DNA of 64,000 nucleotides from Dinoroseobacter sp039192165 (GTDB taxonomy: Bacteria > Pseudomonadota > Alphaproteobacteria > Rhodobacterales > Rhodobacteraceae), in assembly GCA_039192165.1 (NCBI GenBank), contig JBCCXD010000005.1, forward strand, positions 256,436-320,435, given 5' to 3'. Below the pieces are notes generated by a model. The model saw only the letters and a list, made by a program, of their open reading frames with translations. It searched no databases and had not been told where the DNA came from. Below, in pieces: positions 53,483-61,288 of the stretch. Position numbers and translations under genes: made by a program. Positions within the stretch are counted from its first letter, which is position 1; the number at the start of each line of letters is the position of its first letter.

Positions 53483-54548
53483 CGGCAAAGTCATTGCCGT
53501 CAAAGACTTGTGCGACTTCGTATCGGGAGCGCTACAGTCAAAGGGCGTACCAGACGGGGACGCAACCAAAGTCGCGTCCCTGATGGTCGAAGCCGATATC
53601 TTCGGTTACGGCACCCATGGCGTATTTAGGCTGCGGCAGTATCTGGCGAGGCTGGCCGGCGGAGGATGCAACCCGGCGCCACAAGTCACCGTGGCCTGCC
53701 AAACCGCGGCAACTGCTGTGATTGACGGCGACAACGGCCTGGGGCACCTCGCCATGGCAGCGGCACGCGACCTCGCTATCGAAAAAGCGCGTGCATCTGG
53801 CATTGGCTGGGTGGGTGTGCGCCGGGGCAATCATGCGGGACCCCTTGCGCTGTATGTACGTCCTCAGGCGGAAGCCGGGCTGCTCGGCATGGCTGCCGCC
53901 GTCGGCAGTGCAAACCACGTCCCGCCGTACGGAGGCACGGATTTGTTGCTTGGGACCAACCCTATTGCCTTTTCCGCACCTGTCGATGGTCCTGATCCCT
54001 TCGTGTTCGACATGGCGACCACGGTGGCCGCGATGGGGAAGATCAAGACGCTTCTTCAACAAGGCAAAGACATGCCCGAAGGTTGGATGGTCGGGCGCGA
54101 CGGGCAGCCACTCACTGATCCAGCGCGCAAATCAGAAGGTTTTTTGCTGCCGATCGGGGGCCCCAAGGGCTTCGGTCTTTCGGTCGTGATTGGCCTTATG
54201 GCTGGGGTTTTGAATGGTGCGGCCTTCGGGTCAGACGTGGTCGACTTCACATCTGACACCACCTCTGAAACCAACACCGGCCAATTTGTGATGGCACTCG
54301 ACCCGGCAGCTTTTGGCATAGGCGACGGTTTCGGGGCAGAAGTTGCCCGGGTCTTCGCTGAAATGCGCGCATCAGCGCCGCTTCCCGGCCACGCGCCTGT
54401 ACGCTTGCCTGGAGACGGAAAGACCAAAGCAGCTGAAGACCGGCGTGCAAAAGGGCTCGAACTTAACTCAGCTCTGAAAGCTGATCTGAACAAGCTGGCT
54501 GAGGATTGCCACCTTGCTCCTCCGTTTCCGGACACGGCACCCGTGTAA
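53475..54548 (+). CDS. Ldh family (malate/L-sulfolactate/ureidoglycolate) oxidoreductase
   Basis: NAD(P)-dependent dehydrogenase of 357 residues of the type-2 malate/L-lactate dehydrogenase fold, unrelated to classic LDH. VEADIFGYGTHGVFRLRQYLARL, the Lys-free VRRGNHAGPLALYVRPQAEAGLLG (catalytic His in the NH segment) and LLLGTNPIAFSAPVDGPDPFVFDMATTVAAMGKI are typical. Members oxidise malate, sulfolactate, ureidoglycolate or 2,3-diketogulonate. In this locus it would interconvert a hydroxy acid and keto acid before or after FAH-type cleavage; that is inferred. Confidence 0.9.
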   Translation: MADGKVIAVKDLCDFVSGALQSKGVPDGDATKVASLMVEADIFGYGTHGVFRLRQYLARLAGGGCNPAPQVTVACQTAATAVIDGDNGLGHLAMAAARDLAIEKARASGIGWVGVRRGNHAGPLALYVRPQAEAGLLGMAAAVGSANHVPPYGGTDLLLGTNPIAFSAPVDGPDPFVFDMATTVAAMGKIKTLLQQGKDMPEGWMVGRDGQPLTDPARKSEGFLLPIGGPKGFGLSVVIGLMAGVLNGAAFGSDVVDFTSDTTSETNTGQFVMALDPAAFGIGDGFGAEVARVFAEMRASAPLPGHAPVRLPGDGKTKAAEDRRAKGLELNSALKADLNKLAEDCHLAPPFPDTAPV

Positions 54549-54593
54549 AACGCAAAACCCAGATGGACAAAGAAGCGCGTGCTGTGGAGAGAC

Positions 54594-55640
54594 TTACAAG
54601 TCGCCGCAGACTTCGCAATCGGCACGGCGCTTGAGTTTAACCGTTCTGGTTTCGCCGTTAAGTGCATCGTAGAGCAGCATGCGGCCACTCAAACCCTGCC
54701 CCGCTTGGGAAAGCTCCTTAATGGCCTCAAGCGCCATCATTGTCCCGATCACGCCTGGCAGCGGCCCGGCAACACCGGCTTCAGCGCAGGACGGCGCCAA
54801 CCCATCCGCGGGAGCCTCAGGGAAAATGCAGTTGTAGCATGGCGCACCGCGCACTGGATCGAACAGGCTGATCTGCCCCTCCCACTGTGCGATTGCGCCT
54901 GAAATCAGTGGCTTGCCCGTTGCGACAGCGGCCCTGTTGACCAAGGCACGTGTCTCGAAATTGTCGTTTCCGTCGAGGATTAAATCATAGTCGGCGAACA
55001 GATCCTCGGCGATCTCCTCGGTCAGGCGCCGATTGTAGGGACGCACCTCAATGTGCGGGTTGAGCGCCTTCATCGAGATCTCCGCCGAGAAGACCTTGGG
55101 CATGCCCGAGCGATCGTCTGTGTGTATCACCTGACGCTGCAGGTTAGACAGGCTTACAGTGTCGTCGTCGATTACACCGATCGTTCCTACACCAGAGGCA
55201 GCCAGATACAGCAGCGCCGGGCTCCCGAGACCACCTGCCCCGACAATCAATACTCTAGCGTCCTTTAGCCTTTTCTGCCCAACGCCCCCGATTTCCCGCA
55301 TCACAATATGACGCGCGTAGCGGTCCAGTTCCACATCGGAAAACGGCCCGGCCTGCGACAGGGAGCCTTGCGCAGGCGGTGGATCCTGAACCTTTGTTTT
55401 CAGCCTCCGCAATCCCTCGCGATAAACGAGAACCAAAGCGGCAGCGCCCCCGAGAATAAGCCAAAGCGCCGGAGTTCCGCCGGTAGCCTGGCGCAACGCG
55501 TTGCCATCTGGCAACGCGATTTGAACTGCCAGAACAAAGACATATAGAATACCGATCATCAACCAACGGGCTTGGGTCGGAGCATTCATTTTGCGCCCGA
55601 TTAACCAGATCGACAGCGCCATCGCGAAAACCAGAAACAT
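54594..55640 (-). CDS. Membrane-anchored HesA/MoeB/ThiF family adenylyltransferase
   Basis: E1-like enzyme of 348 residues that adenylates the C-terminus of a ubiquitin-like sulfur carrier. Unlike E. coli MoeB or ThiF (about 250 residues), it has an extra N-terminal region with three predicted membrane segments (about 1-16, 24-43, 56-73). The catalytic part starts DVELDRYARHIVMREIGGVGQKRLKDARV; the nucleotide loop GAGGLGS is at 134-140, and zinc CxxC pairs are in APCYNCIF and CEVCGDL (Cys342, Cys345). A Cys in APSCAEAGVAGPLPGVIG fits the thiol site. It lies four bases after dut and may serve molybdopterin synthesis (xdhB needs it). Confidence 0.88.
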   Translation of the reverse strand: MFLVFAMALSIWLIGRKMNAPTQARWLMIGILYVFVLAVQIALPDGNALRQATGGTPALWLILGGAAALVLVYREGLRRLKTKVQDPPPAQGSLSQAGPFSDVELDRYARHIVMREIGGVGQKRLKDARVLIVGAGGLGSPALLYLAASGVGTIGVIDDDTVSLSNLQRQVIHTDDRSGMPKVFSAEISMKALNPHIEVRPYNRRLTEEIAEDLFADYDLILDGNDNFETRALVNRAAVATGKPLISGAIAQWEGQISLFDPVRGAPCYNCIFPEAPADGLAPSCAEAGVAGPLPGVIGTMMALEAIKELSQAGQGLSGRMLLYDALNGETRTVKLKRRADCEVCGDL

Positions 55641-55643
55641 TGA

Positions 55644-56114
55644 CTAATTTCGCCCGGTGGAGCCGAAACCGCCAGTTCCGCGTGGCGTCTCAGAAAGCGT
55701 TTCTGCGGCGCGAAAATCCGCCTGAACCACAGGCGCGATGATCGCCTGTGCTATCCGTTCGCCGTGGTGAATGCGGACAGGCTCGGTACCGATGACGGTA
55801 AGAAGCACGCCCAGAGGCCCGCGGTAATCGCTGTCAATGGTTCCCGGCGTGTTGGGCAAACTCAAACCGTGCTTGAGCGCAAGCCCAGAGCGTGGCCTGA
55901 TTTGCATCTCATATCCTTCTGGGATTTCTACGCGAAGGCCTGTAGGCACGATCAGTCGATGCAGAGGACTGATTTTCAGCCCGTTTTCACGGTCTTCAGC
56001 GGGAAGGTTCGCCCGGATGTCCGCACCCGCCGCACCAGCGGTTTCGTAGGATGGCAGTGCCACATCGGGGTCGGCCCATGGCTCCTGCATCACCCGGACT
56101 ACCGGTCGGTTCAT
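55644..56114 (-). CDS. dut: Deoxyuridine 5'-triphosphate nucleotidohydrolase
   Basis: Trimeric dUTPase that hydrolyses dUTP to dUMP, keeping uracil out of DNA. The 156-residue protein shows the five motifs: AGADIRAN, PRSGLALKHGL, NTPGTIDSDYRGPLGV, ERIAQAIIAP and the C-terminal ARGTGGFGSTG-like RGTGGFGSTGRN. It overlaps coaBC by four bases upstream. Confidence 0.96.
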   Translation of the reverse strand: MNRPVVRVMQEPWADPDVALPSYETAGAAGADIRANLPAEDRENGLKISPLHRLIVPTGLRVEIPEGYEMQIRPRSGLALKHGLSLPNTPGTIDSDYRGPLGVLLTVIGTEPVRIHHGERIAQAIIAPVVQADFRAAETLSETPRGTGGFGSTGRN

Positions 56115-57304
56115 GCAAGCGCCTCTGCAATTCGTGCAGCCAGCCTAGCGGCGACCGCATCTTTCGTCATTCTCGGCCAGACCTCCGCGCCCGCCTCTGT
56201 GATCAGTGTCACTGCGTTCTCAGACCCACCCATGATCCCGGTTCCCGGGCTTACATCGTTTGCGACAATCCAATCGCACCCTTTGCGCAGCCGCTTGGCG
56301 GTCGCATGTTCGATTACATCATCCGTTTCGGCCGCAAAACCAATCACCAGTTTTGGTTTCTTTTTGGCCTTGGCAATGGTCGCGAGAATATCCGGATTCT
56401 CGGCAAAGGTCAGAGCGGGAGCCTGCCCGGATCCGTCTTTTTTCATTTTTGAGCTGGCGGTATTTTCGACGCGCCAATCCGCAACAGCCGCAGCAAAAAC
56501 CGCTGCGTCGGCAGGCATTGCACTGCGCACCGCAGAGAGCATTTCCTTTGCTGTCTCAACAGGGTGCACGTCAACGCCCGTAGGTGGAGGCACCAAAGCA
56601 GGCCCTGTCACGAAGCTCACCTTTGCCCCAAGGTCCCGCAGCGCAGCAGCCAATGCTGCGCCCTGAGCTCCGGACGAGCGGTTTGCGATGAAACGCACAG
56701 GGTCGATCGGTTCATGCGTCGGGCCCGAAGTGACCAGAACATGCTTGCCGGTCAGCGGACCATCGCGGAGTGCGGCAGAAATCTCCCCCAAGAGTTCGTC
56801 TGGCTCAGACATCCGACCTGGTCCATACTCTCCGCAGGCCATTTCACCCTCGTTCGGGCCCGCTACCAAAACGCCGTCTGCCCTCAGGGTTGCGAGATTT
56901 CGCTGCGTCGCTGCGTGCTCCCACATACGTACGTTCATTGCAGGCGCAATCAACACAGGTTTGTCCGTCGCCATCAGAAGGGTGGAGGCCAGATCATTGG
57001 CAAACCCGCCGGCCATTTTGGCCATCAGGTCGGCTGTTGCAGGAGCGACAACGATAAGATCAGCTGCACGGCTCAGCTCGATATGGCCCATCTCTGCTTC
57101 ATCGGTCAGGTCGAACAGGTCGCGATAGACTTTCTCGGCCGCCAATGCCGATGCTGAAAGTGGCGTCACAAACTCTTCTGCAGCGCGGGTCAGGACTGGT
57201 ATCACAGTTCCGCCGGCGCGCCGGATCTGACGGATCAGGTCCAAAGACTTATAGGCTGCAATCCCGCCGCCGATAATAAGAAGTATGCGTTTGCCCGAGA
57301 GCAT
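56111..57304 (-). CDS. coaBC: Bifunctional phosphopantothenoylcysteine decarboxylase/synthetase
   Basis: Two-step enzyme of coenzyme A synthesis, 397 residues. The N-terminal CoaC flavoprotein part (KRILLIIGGGIAAYKSLDLIRQIRR, VVAPATADLMAKMAGGFANDLAS, APAMNVRMWEHAATQRN) carries FMN and the catalytic His and Asn. The C-terminal CoaB part (GKHVLVTSGPTHEPIDPVRFIANRSSG, FAAETDDVIEHA, NDVSPGTGIMGGSENAVTLI) joins cysteine to phosphopantothenate using CTP. It leads a coaBC-dut-moeB-like minus-strand unit. With panB and panC the window holds three CoA-pathway genes at separate places. Confidence 0.96.
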   Translation of the reverse strand: MLSGKRILLIIGGGIAAYKSLDLIRQIRRAGGTVIPVLTRAAEEFVTPLSASALAAEKVYRDLFDLTDEAEMGHIELSRAADLIVVAPATADLMAKMAGGFANDLASTLLMATDKPVLIAPAMNVRMWEHAATQRNLATLRADGVLVAGPNEGEMACGEYGPGRMSEPDELLGEISAALRDGPLTGKHVLVTSGPTHEPIDPVRFIANRSSGAQGAALAAALRDLGAKVSFVTGPALVPPPTGVDVHPVETAKEMLSAVRSAMPADAAVFAAAVADWRVENTASSKMKKDGSGQAPALTFAENPDILATIAKAKKKPKLVIGFAAETDDVIEHATAKRLRKGCDWIVANDVSPGTGIMGGSENAVTLITEAGAEVWPRMTKDAVAARLAARIAEALA

Positions 57305-57763
57305 ATTGCCGTCCGAAAACCTTGGTCACATAAGCTGTAAGCGCCCGGTTCCGGGAACTCAACTGCGGAAGACGGCACAGGGGTCTTGCCAGTCTGCCGG
57401 CTCTGTCATGATACACTTGTCGAATAAGTCCGCTTAGTCTGGCTCGGACGATGCCTCAAACTGGCACATCCTGTGCATATCTATCTTCGGCGCAATCCGG
57501 CTCAACTATGCCGAAACCCCTGGCACCAGCGCTTTTTCGGCGCAACGTTTCACGATTGGATCGATGTCAGCATCTCGAGCACACTTGTAGCCGGCGCTAC
57601 TGCGGTAATGGCCCTTGCCTCGTTTTCGTGATGCCCGGATTACCGTGGATCCCACCCAAAATGATCACGTCGGAATCTGCAGCGCTCTTCAAAGCCTCTG
57701 GAACAATTCCGCCCGCCCAAAGCGGGCGGGCGACATACGCCAAGACAACCGGGAGATGGGTTG
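57305..57763. other. 459-base gap between rpoHII and coaBC
   Basis: No intact gene is supported. The right part, next to 57305, should hold the coaBC promoter. A 9-base-pair hairpin follows rpoHII at 57710-57732. On the minus strand, about 57590-57740 reads SDVIILGGIHGNPG-like sequence before stops appear, which may be the remnant of a lost gene or chance. Confidence 0.5.
57710..57732 (-). terminator. GC-rich hairpin downstream of rpoHII
   Basis: A perfect 9-base-pair stem (CGCCCGCCC / GGGCGGGCG) with a 5-base loop lies 31 bases after the rpoHII stop. There is no T-run on either strand, so it may be a Rho-dependent or mRNA-protecting 3' structure rather than a classical terminator. Confidence 0.5.
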
Positions 57764-58645
57764 TTAGACGAAGAACTGACGAACTTCAGGTGACTGATTG
57801 ATCAGACTCTTGCGCATTTTTCCAAAGGCAGCGGCCTCCAACTGGCGCACGCGCTCTTTCGAAAGGCCCAGCTCCTGACCCAGACTTTCAAGCGTGCGAG
57901 GGTCCTCACGCAGTTTCCGTTCCCGGACAATGAAACGCTCGCGATCGTTGAGGGCGTCCATCGCGGTGACCAGCCATCCGCGCAGTGTATCAAGGTCGTG
58001 ATCCTCCTGCACTGTCTCAGCGGCTTGTGGGGAAGCATCTTCCAGGGTGTCGATCCACTCACGACCCTCGTCTTCAGTCGATTGCGTTGCGTTGAGTGAA
58101 TAGTCGGAGCCTGCAAGGCGGCCTTCCATCATTTCAACGTCGTGCAGTGGCACACCCACTTCTGTAGCGATCATTTGACGAAGCTGGTGCTTATCGAGCG
58201 TCTCTCCCGACGATGCAGCCTCACGCTCAAGCCGAGCCTGAACCCGCCGCATATTAAAAAAGAGAGACTTTTGCGAGGATGTGGACCCGGTGCGCACCAT
58301 GGACCAGTTCCGCATTACGTAGTCCTGAATTGATGCCTTAATCCACCATACCGCGTAGGTCGAGAAGCGCACGCCACGATCCGGATCAAACTTGTCCGCT
58401 GCTTTCATGAGCCCCAAGCCGGCTTCCTGAATCAAATCATTCATCGGCGCGCCATAGCGCTTAAACTTGGCAGCCATTGAAATCGCAAGGCGCATATATG
58501 CAGTAATCAGACGGTGGAGCGCTTCCTCATCCCGCTCGTCGCGCCATGCGTAGGCAAGTTTCAACTCAGTTTCAGCATCCAGCAATTCTGCTTGCATTGC
58601 TCTTCGCGACAAGCTCATTTCACCCGAGTAGCTGTCTAGCGCCAT
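57764..58645 (-). CDS. rpoH2: RNA polymerase sigma factor RpoH (RpoHII type)
   Basis: Alternative sigma-70 family factor of 293 residues. The core-binding region 2 is RFSTYAVWWIKASIQDYVMRNWSMVRTGSTSSQKSLFFNMRR, including the RpoH box QKSLFFN. Region 4 is DALNDRERFIVRERKLREDPRTLESLGQELGLSKERVRQLEAAAFGKMRK. The N-terminus starts near RRAMQAELLDAETELKLAYAWRDERDEEALHRLI, and the RNWSMVR/TSSQK wording resembles RpoH2 of rhizobia and Rhodobacter rather than canonical RpoHI. RpoHII in relatives runs the singlet-oxygen and oxidative stress response and is switched on by RpoE; the promoter match upstream fits this. Confidence 0.9.
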   Translation of the reverse strand: MALDSYSGEMSLSRRAMQAELLDAETELKLAYAWRDERDEEALHRLITAYMRLAISMAAKFKRYGAPMNDLIQEAGLGLMKAADKFDPDRGVRFSTYAVWWIKASIQDYVMRNWSMVRTGSTSSQKSLFFNMRRVQARLEREAASSGETLDKHQLRQMIATEVGVPLHDVEMMEGRLAGSDYSLNATQSTEDEGREWIDTLEDASPQAAETVQEDHDLDTLRGWLVTAMDALNDRERFIVRERKLREDPRTLESLGQELGLSKERVRQLEAAAFGKMRKSLINQSPEVRQFFV

Positions 58646-58694
58646 ATCAACCCCCTGTCGGAATATCGCTTCCCATTTCGTCGTTTGGCATAGG

Positions 58695-58723
58695 GGTTAC
58701 GGTCGAAAACGTGTGCTGGATCA
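58695..58723 (-). promoter_or_regulatory. RpoE (ECF sigma)-type promoter of rpoHII
   Basis: On the minus strand TGATCC (58723-58718), then exactly 18 bases, then TAACC (58699-58695). This agrees with the RpoE promoter form known from Rhodobacter sphaeroides (TGATCC, about 18 bases, TAAGA-like), with the -35 perfect and the -10 TAA kept. The start site would be about 45 bases upstream of the rpoHII ATG. Confidence 0.65.
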
Positions 58724-58770
58724 CTCAGAATGAAAAAAAGTTTCAAAAAAATTTTGACGGAGGCGAAGGG

Positions 58771-59286
58771 ATGCCCCATCTAACGCTGATTTTGGGCGGC
58801 GCCGCCTCTGGGAAATCGCGCTTTGCGGAAGAACTTGCAGCCGAAACCGGACGTCGCCAGATCTATATCGCGACAGCGCAAGCGTTTGATAAAGAGATGG
58901 AAGCCAAGATAAAGCGTCACAAGATCGCGCGTGGCACGGAGTGGGAGACAATTGAAGCACCTCTCGATGCGACGCCGGCCATCAATTCCGCAAAACCGGA
59001 CGATGTCATTCTTTTGGATTGCGCTACGCTCTGGCTGTCAAATGTGATGTTGGCCAAGCGAGCTTGGGAACCTGAAGCCGATCGGCTGCTCGCGTCACTG
59101 GCAACTTGCAAAGCGCCGGTCGTCGTGGTTTCGAACGAGACGGGGATGGGCATCGTGCCCGACCATCCTCTTGGGAGAGCCTTTCGCAATGCCCAAGGTG
59201 CGCTCAATCAGCGGCTTGCATCGCAATCCGACAGAGCGGCACTGATTGTGGCGGGGCTTCCTCTCTCATTAAAAGGGGGGTTCTGA
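58771..59286 (+). CDS. cobU: Bifunctional adenosylcobinamide kinase / adenosylcobinamide-phosphate guanylyltransferase
   Basis: Late cobalamin synthesis enzyme (CobU/CobP), 171 residues, phosphorylating adenosylcobinamide and then activating it with GTP. The P-loop GGAASGKS is at residues 9-16, followed by YIATAQAFDKEMEAKIKRHKIAR (the guanylylated His region), LLDCATLWLSNVM and VVVVSNETGMGIVP. The frame is open from 58546, but ATG 58771 follows GGAGGCGAAGGG. It overlaps the next phosphatase gene by one base and is divergent from rpoHII. Confidence 0.95.
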   Translation: MPHLTLILGGAASGKSRFAEELAAETGRRQIYIATAQAFDKEMEAKIKRHKIARGTEWETIEAPLDATPAINSAKPDDVILLDCATLWLSNVMLAKRAWEPEADRLLASLATCKAPVVVVSNETGMGIVPDHPLGRAFRNAQGALNQRLASQSDRAALIVAGLPLSLKGGF

Positions 59287-59858
59287 TGCAGGACTGGTAC
59301 TGGGTTCGCCACGGTCCCACTCATGCAAAGTCAATGGTCGGCTGGACCGACCTGCCGGCTGATCTGAGCAACACCCAGCAAATCGCCCGGGTAAAAGCTC
59401 ATCTTCCTTCTGTTGCGCCGGTGGTTTCCTCCGACCTGGTTCGAGCCAGGGATACAGCACAGGCTATCGCGGGCGGGCGATATCTTGAGACAACTTCTCC
59501 GGCTCTACGAGAAATTCACTTTGGCGCCTGGGAAGGTCGTACCCATGCCGACATTGAAGCCGAAGATCGAGACAGGATTTTCGCGTTCTGGGATCAGCCT
59601 GGCGAGATAGCGGCTCCCGAAGGCGAAAGCTGGAACACGTTACGTACACGGGTCGATGGTTTCGTTGATGCATGGCGCACGCCAGGCCCCGTCATCGCAG
59701 TTGCTCATCTCGGCGTCATCGTCAGTCAGATCCAGACCGCGCTCGACCTTTCAGGGCGTGAGGCATTTGCGTATAAGATCGACAACCTGTCGGTGACACA
59801 TTTGCACCGGAGAACTAACGGGTCATGGCATGTTCACACGATCAATCACCATCCGTGA
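59286..59858 (+). CDS. Histidine phosphatase family protein (CobC-like)
   Basis: Branch-1 histidine phosphatase of 190 residues. The catalytic RHG is at 8-10 (WVRHGPTHAKSMVGWTDLP), the second Arg is in VVSSDLVRARDTAQAI, the Glu region in LREIHFGAWEGRTHADIE and the second His in VIAVAHLGVIVSQIQ. Coupling to cobU (TGATG overlap) suggests it removes the phosphate from alpha-ribazole phosphate or adenosylcobalamin phosphate, as CobC does; this is inferred from context because the superfamily is broad. Confidence 0.88.
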   Translation: MQDWYWVRHGPTHAKSMVGWTDLPADLSNTQQIARVKAHLPSVAPVVSSDLVRARDTAQAIAGGRYLETTSPALREIHFGAWEGRTHADIEAEDRDRIFAFWDQPGEIAAPEGESWNTLRTRVDGFVDAWRTPGPVIAVAHLGVIVSQIQTALDLSGREAFAYKIDNLSVTHLHRRTNGSWHVHTINHHP

Positions 59859-59917
59859 TCCTTTACCTCAAAACAATTCGTTTTCAGAAACATCTGGCTG
59901 ATCGCTAGGGTCAGGGC

Positions 59918-60598
59918 ATGACCTATCGTTTATTGATCGCAGATCGTTCCTACTCCAGCTGGTCGTTGCGTGGCTGGCTTACATTCGCGGCTTTCGGTAT
60001 TCCCGCTGAGGTGGTTTACGCCCGTCTTTACGAACCTAGCTTTGCCGGAGCGTTGAAACCCTTTGCACCCGCGCGGACAGTTCCAGCCGTTGCTTTGCCC
60101 GAAGGTGGCACTTTGACCGATAGCCTTGCCATAGCGGAAGAAATTGCGACCCGGCATCCGGAGGCAGGACACTGGCCTGAAGACAGAGCTCTCCGCGCCA
60201 TCGCGCGCTCTTTGGTCGCCGAGATGCACAGCGGCTTTATGCCTCTGCGCGACGCGTGCCCCATGAACCTCCGCACATCCTACAAGGATGTACCTATCTC
60301 AGAAGCAGTGCAGGTCGATCTGAAGCGCATCGAGATGCTCTGGGACCATGCCCGGACCCACGCGGGAGAAGGCTCTTGGCTTCTTGGTCGCTACTGTCTG
60401 GCAGATGTATTTTATGCCCCCGTCGCTATGCGAATAGCAGGGTACGGCCTTACGGTCGGAGATTCAGCACGCGCCTATGTCAACCAACACCTCAGCGATC
60501 CCAACTTTTTGGCTTGGCGGGCTTTGGCGATGAAAGATCGCCCGCAGGATATTTACAGACGCGACTTCACACATCGAGACTGGCCGGCCCAGATCTAG
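59918..60598 (+). CDS. Glutathione S-transferase family protein
   Basis: Cytosolic GST-like protein of 226 residues. The N-terminal thioredoxin-like domain begins YRLLIADRSYSSWSLRGWLTFAAFGIP with the Ser active-site pattern SSWSLR, and PARTVPAVALPEGGTLTDSLAIAEEIA is the glutathione-binding loop. The C-terminal helical domain follows (LGRYCLADVFYAPVAMRIAGYGL). Substrate unknown. Its TAG stop interlocks with the convergent GntR gene through CTAG. Confidence 0.9.
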   Translation: MTYRLLIADRSYSSWSLRGWLTFAAFGIPAEVVYARLYEPSFAGALKPFAPARTVPAVALPEGGTLTDSLAIAEEIATRHPEAGHWPEDRALRAIARSLVAEMHSGFMPLRDACPMNLRTSYKDVPISEAVQVDLKRIEMLWDHARTHAGEGSWLLGRYCLADVFYAPVAMRIAGYGLTVGDSARAYVNQHLSDPNFLAWRALAMKDRPQDIYRRDFTHRDWPAQI

Positions 60599-61257
60599 GT
60601 TGCGAGCAAACGCAAACCCTGTGTCACGTCCATCCTCACAGAGAGGCGCAACCCAGGCTCATCACCTGCCTTTAGTGCAGCAATAATTAGCTTGTGATAA
60701 TGTGGCGGTTCTGTGCGGCGCAGCCTCCCATAAAGCTTGCGCATCGTGGGCCCCAGTTGCAGCCACACGGTTTCAGCCATTGCCAGAATTGCCGGCGCTT
60801 GCGCCCGCAGATAGAGCGTACGGTGAAATTCCAGATTGGTGCGCAGATATCCAACCGCATCTTCCTGGGCGATGACCTGCCCAATCGCGGTCTGGATCAT
60901 TTCAAGCCGCTCAATCAACGCAATATGAGCCCTTGGCATGGCCCGCGCTGCCAGTTCAGGTTCCAGAAGCGACCGCAATGCCGCAAGCTCCTCGATACGC
61001 TCTGCGTTCAGCTCTGGTGTTGACACTCTGCCGGAGCTTGAAAGGGTAAGGGCCCCTTCCGCAGACAGCCGTCGCACGGCTTCGCGCGCCGGGGTCATCG
61101 ACACACCGTAGTCCTTGCCAATACCACGTAGCGTCAGCGCAGCACCCGGTTCCAGTTCTCCATGCATGATCTGTGTTCGCAACGTCCTGTAGACGCGATC
61201 GTGGGCGGCCTGAAGATTGGGTTGTGGCTCTGCAATAGGTTTCTGGTTCAACAGCAT
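60595..61257 (-). CDS. GntR family transcriptional regulator (FCD subfamily)
   Basis: DNA-binding regulator of 220 residues: winged helix at about 17-85 (DRVYRTLRTQIMHGELEPGAALTLRGIGKDYGVSMTPAREAVRRLSAEGAL) and an FCD ligand domain (LEFHRTLYLRAQAPAILAMAETVWLQLGP). The frame is open to 61344 and would then overlap the metallopeptidase gene; ATG 61257 is chosen because it starts just before the winged helix. The regulated genes are not evident from context. Confidence 0.87.
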   Translation of the reverse strand: MLLNQKPIAEPQPNLQAAHDRVYRTLRTQIMHGELEPGAALTLRGIGKDYGVSMTPAREAVRRLSAEGALTLSSSGRVSTPELNAERIEELAALRSLLEPELAARAMPRAHIALIERLEMIQTAIGQVIAQEDAVGYLRTNLEFHRTLYLRAQAPAILAMAETVWLQLGPTMRKLYGRLRRTEPPHYHKLIIAALKAGDEPGLRLSVRMDVTQGLRLLAT

Positions 61258-61288
61258 ACCGACAGGGAAACCCGACGCGCATGCCGGG

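Noticed and set aside
58646..58770. Cobalamin riboswitch before cobU
   Set aside because: The leader is under 125 bases, shared with rpoHII, and has no B12-box.
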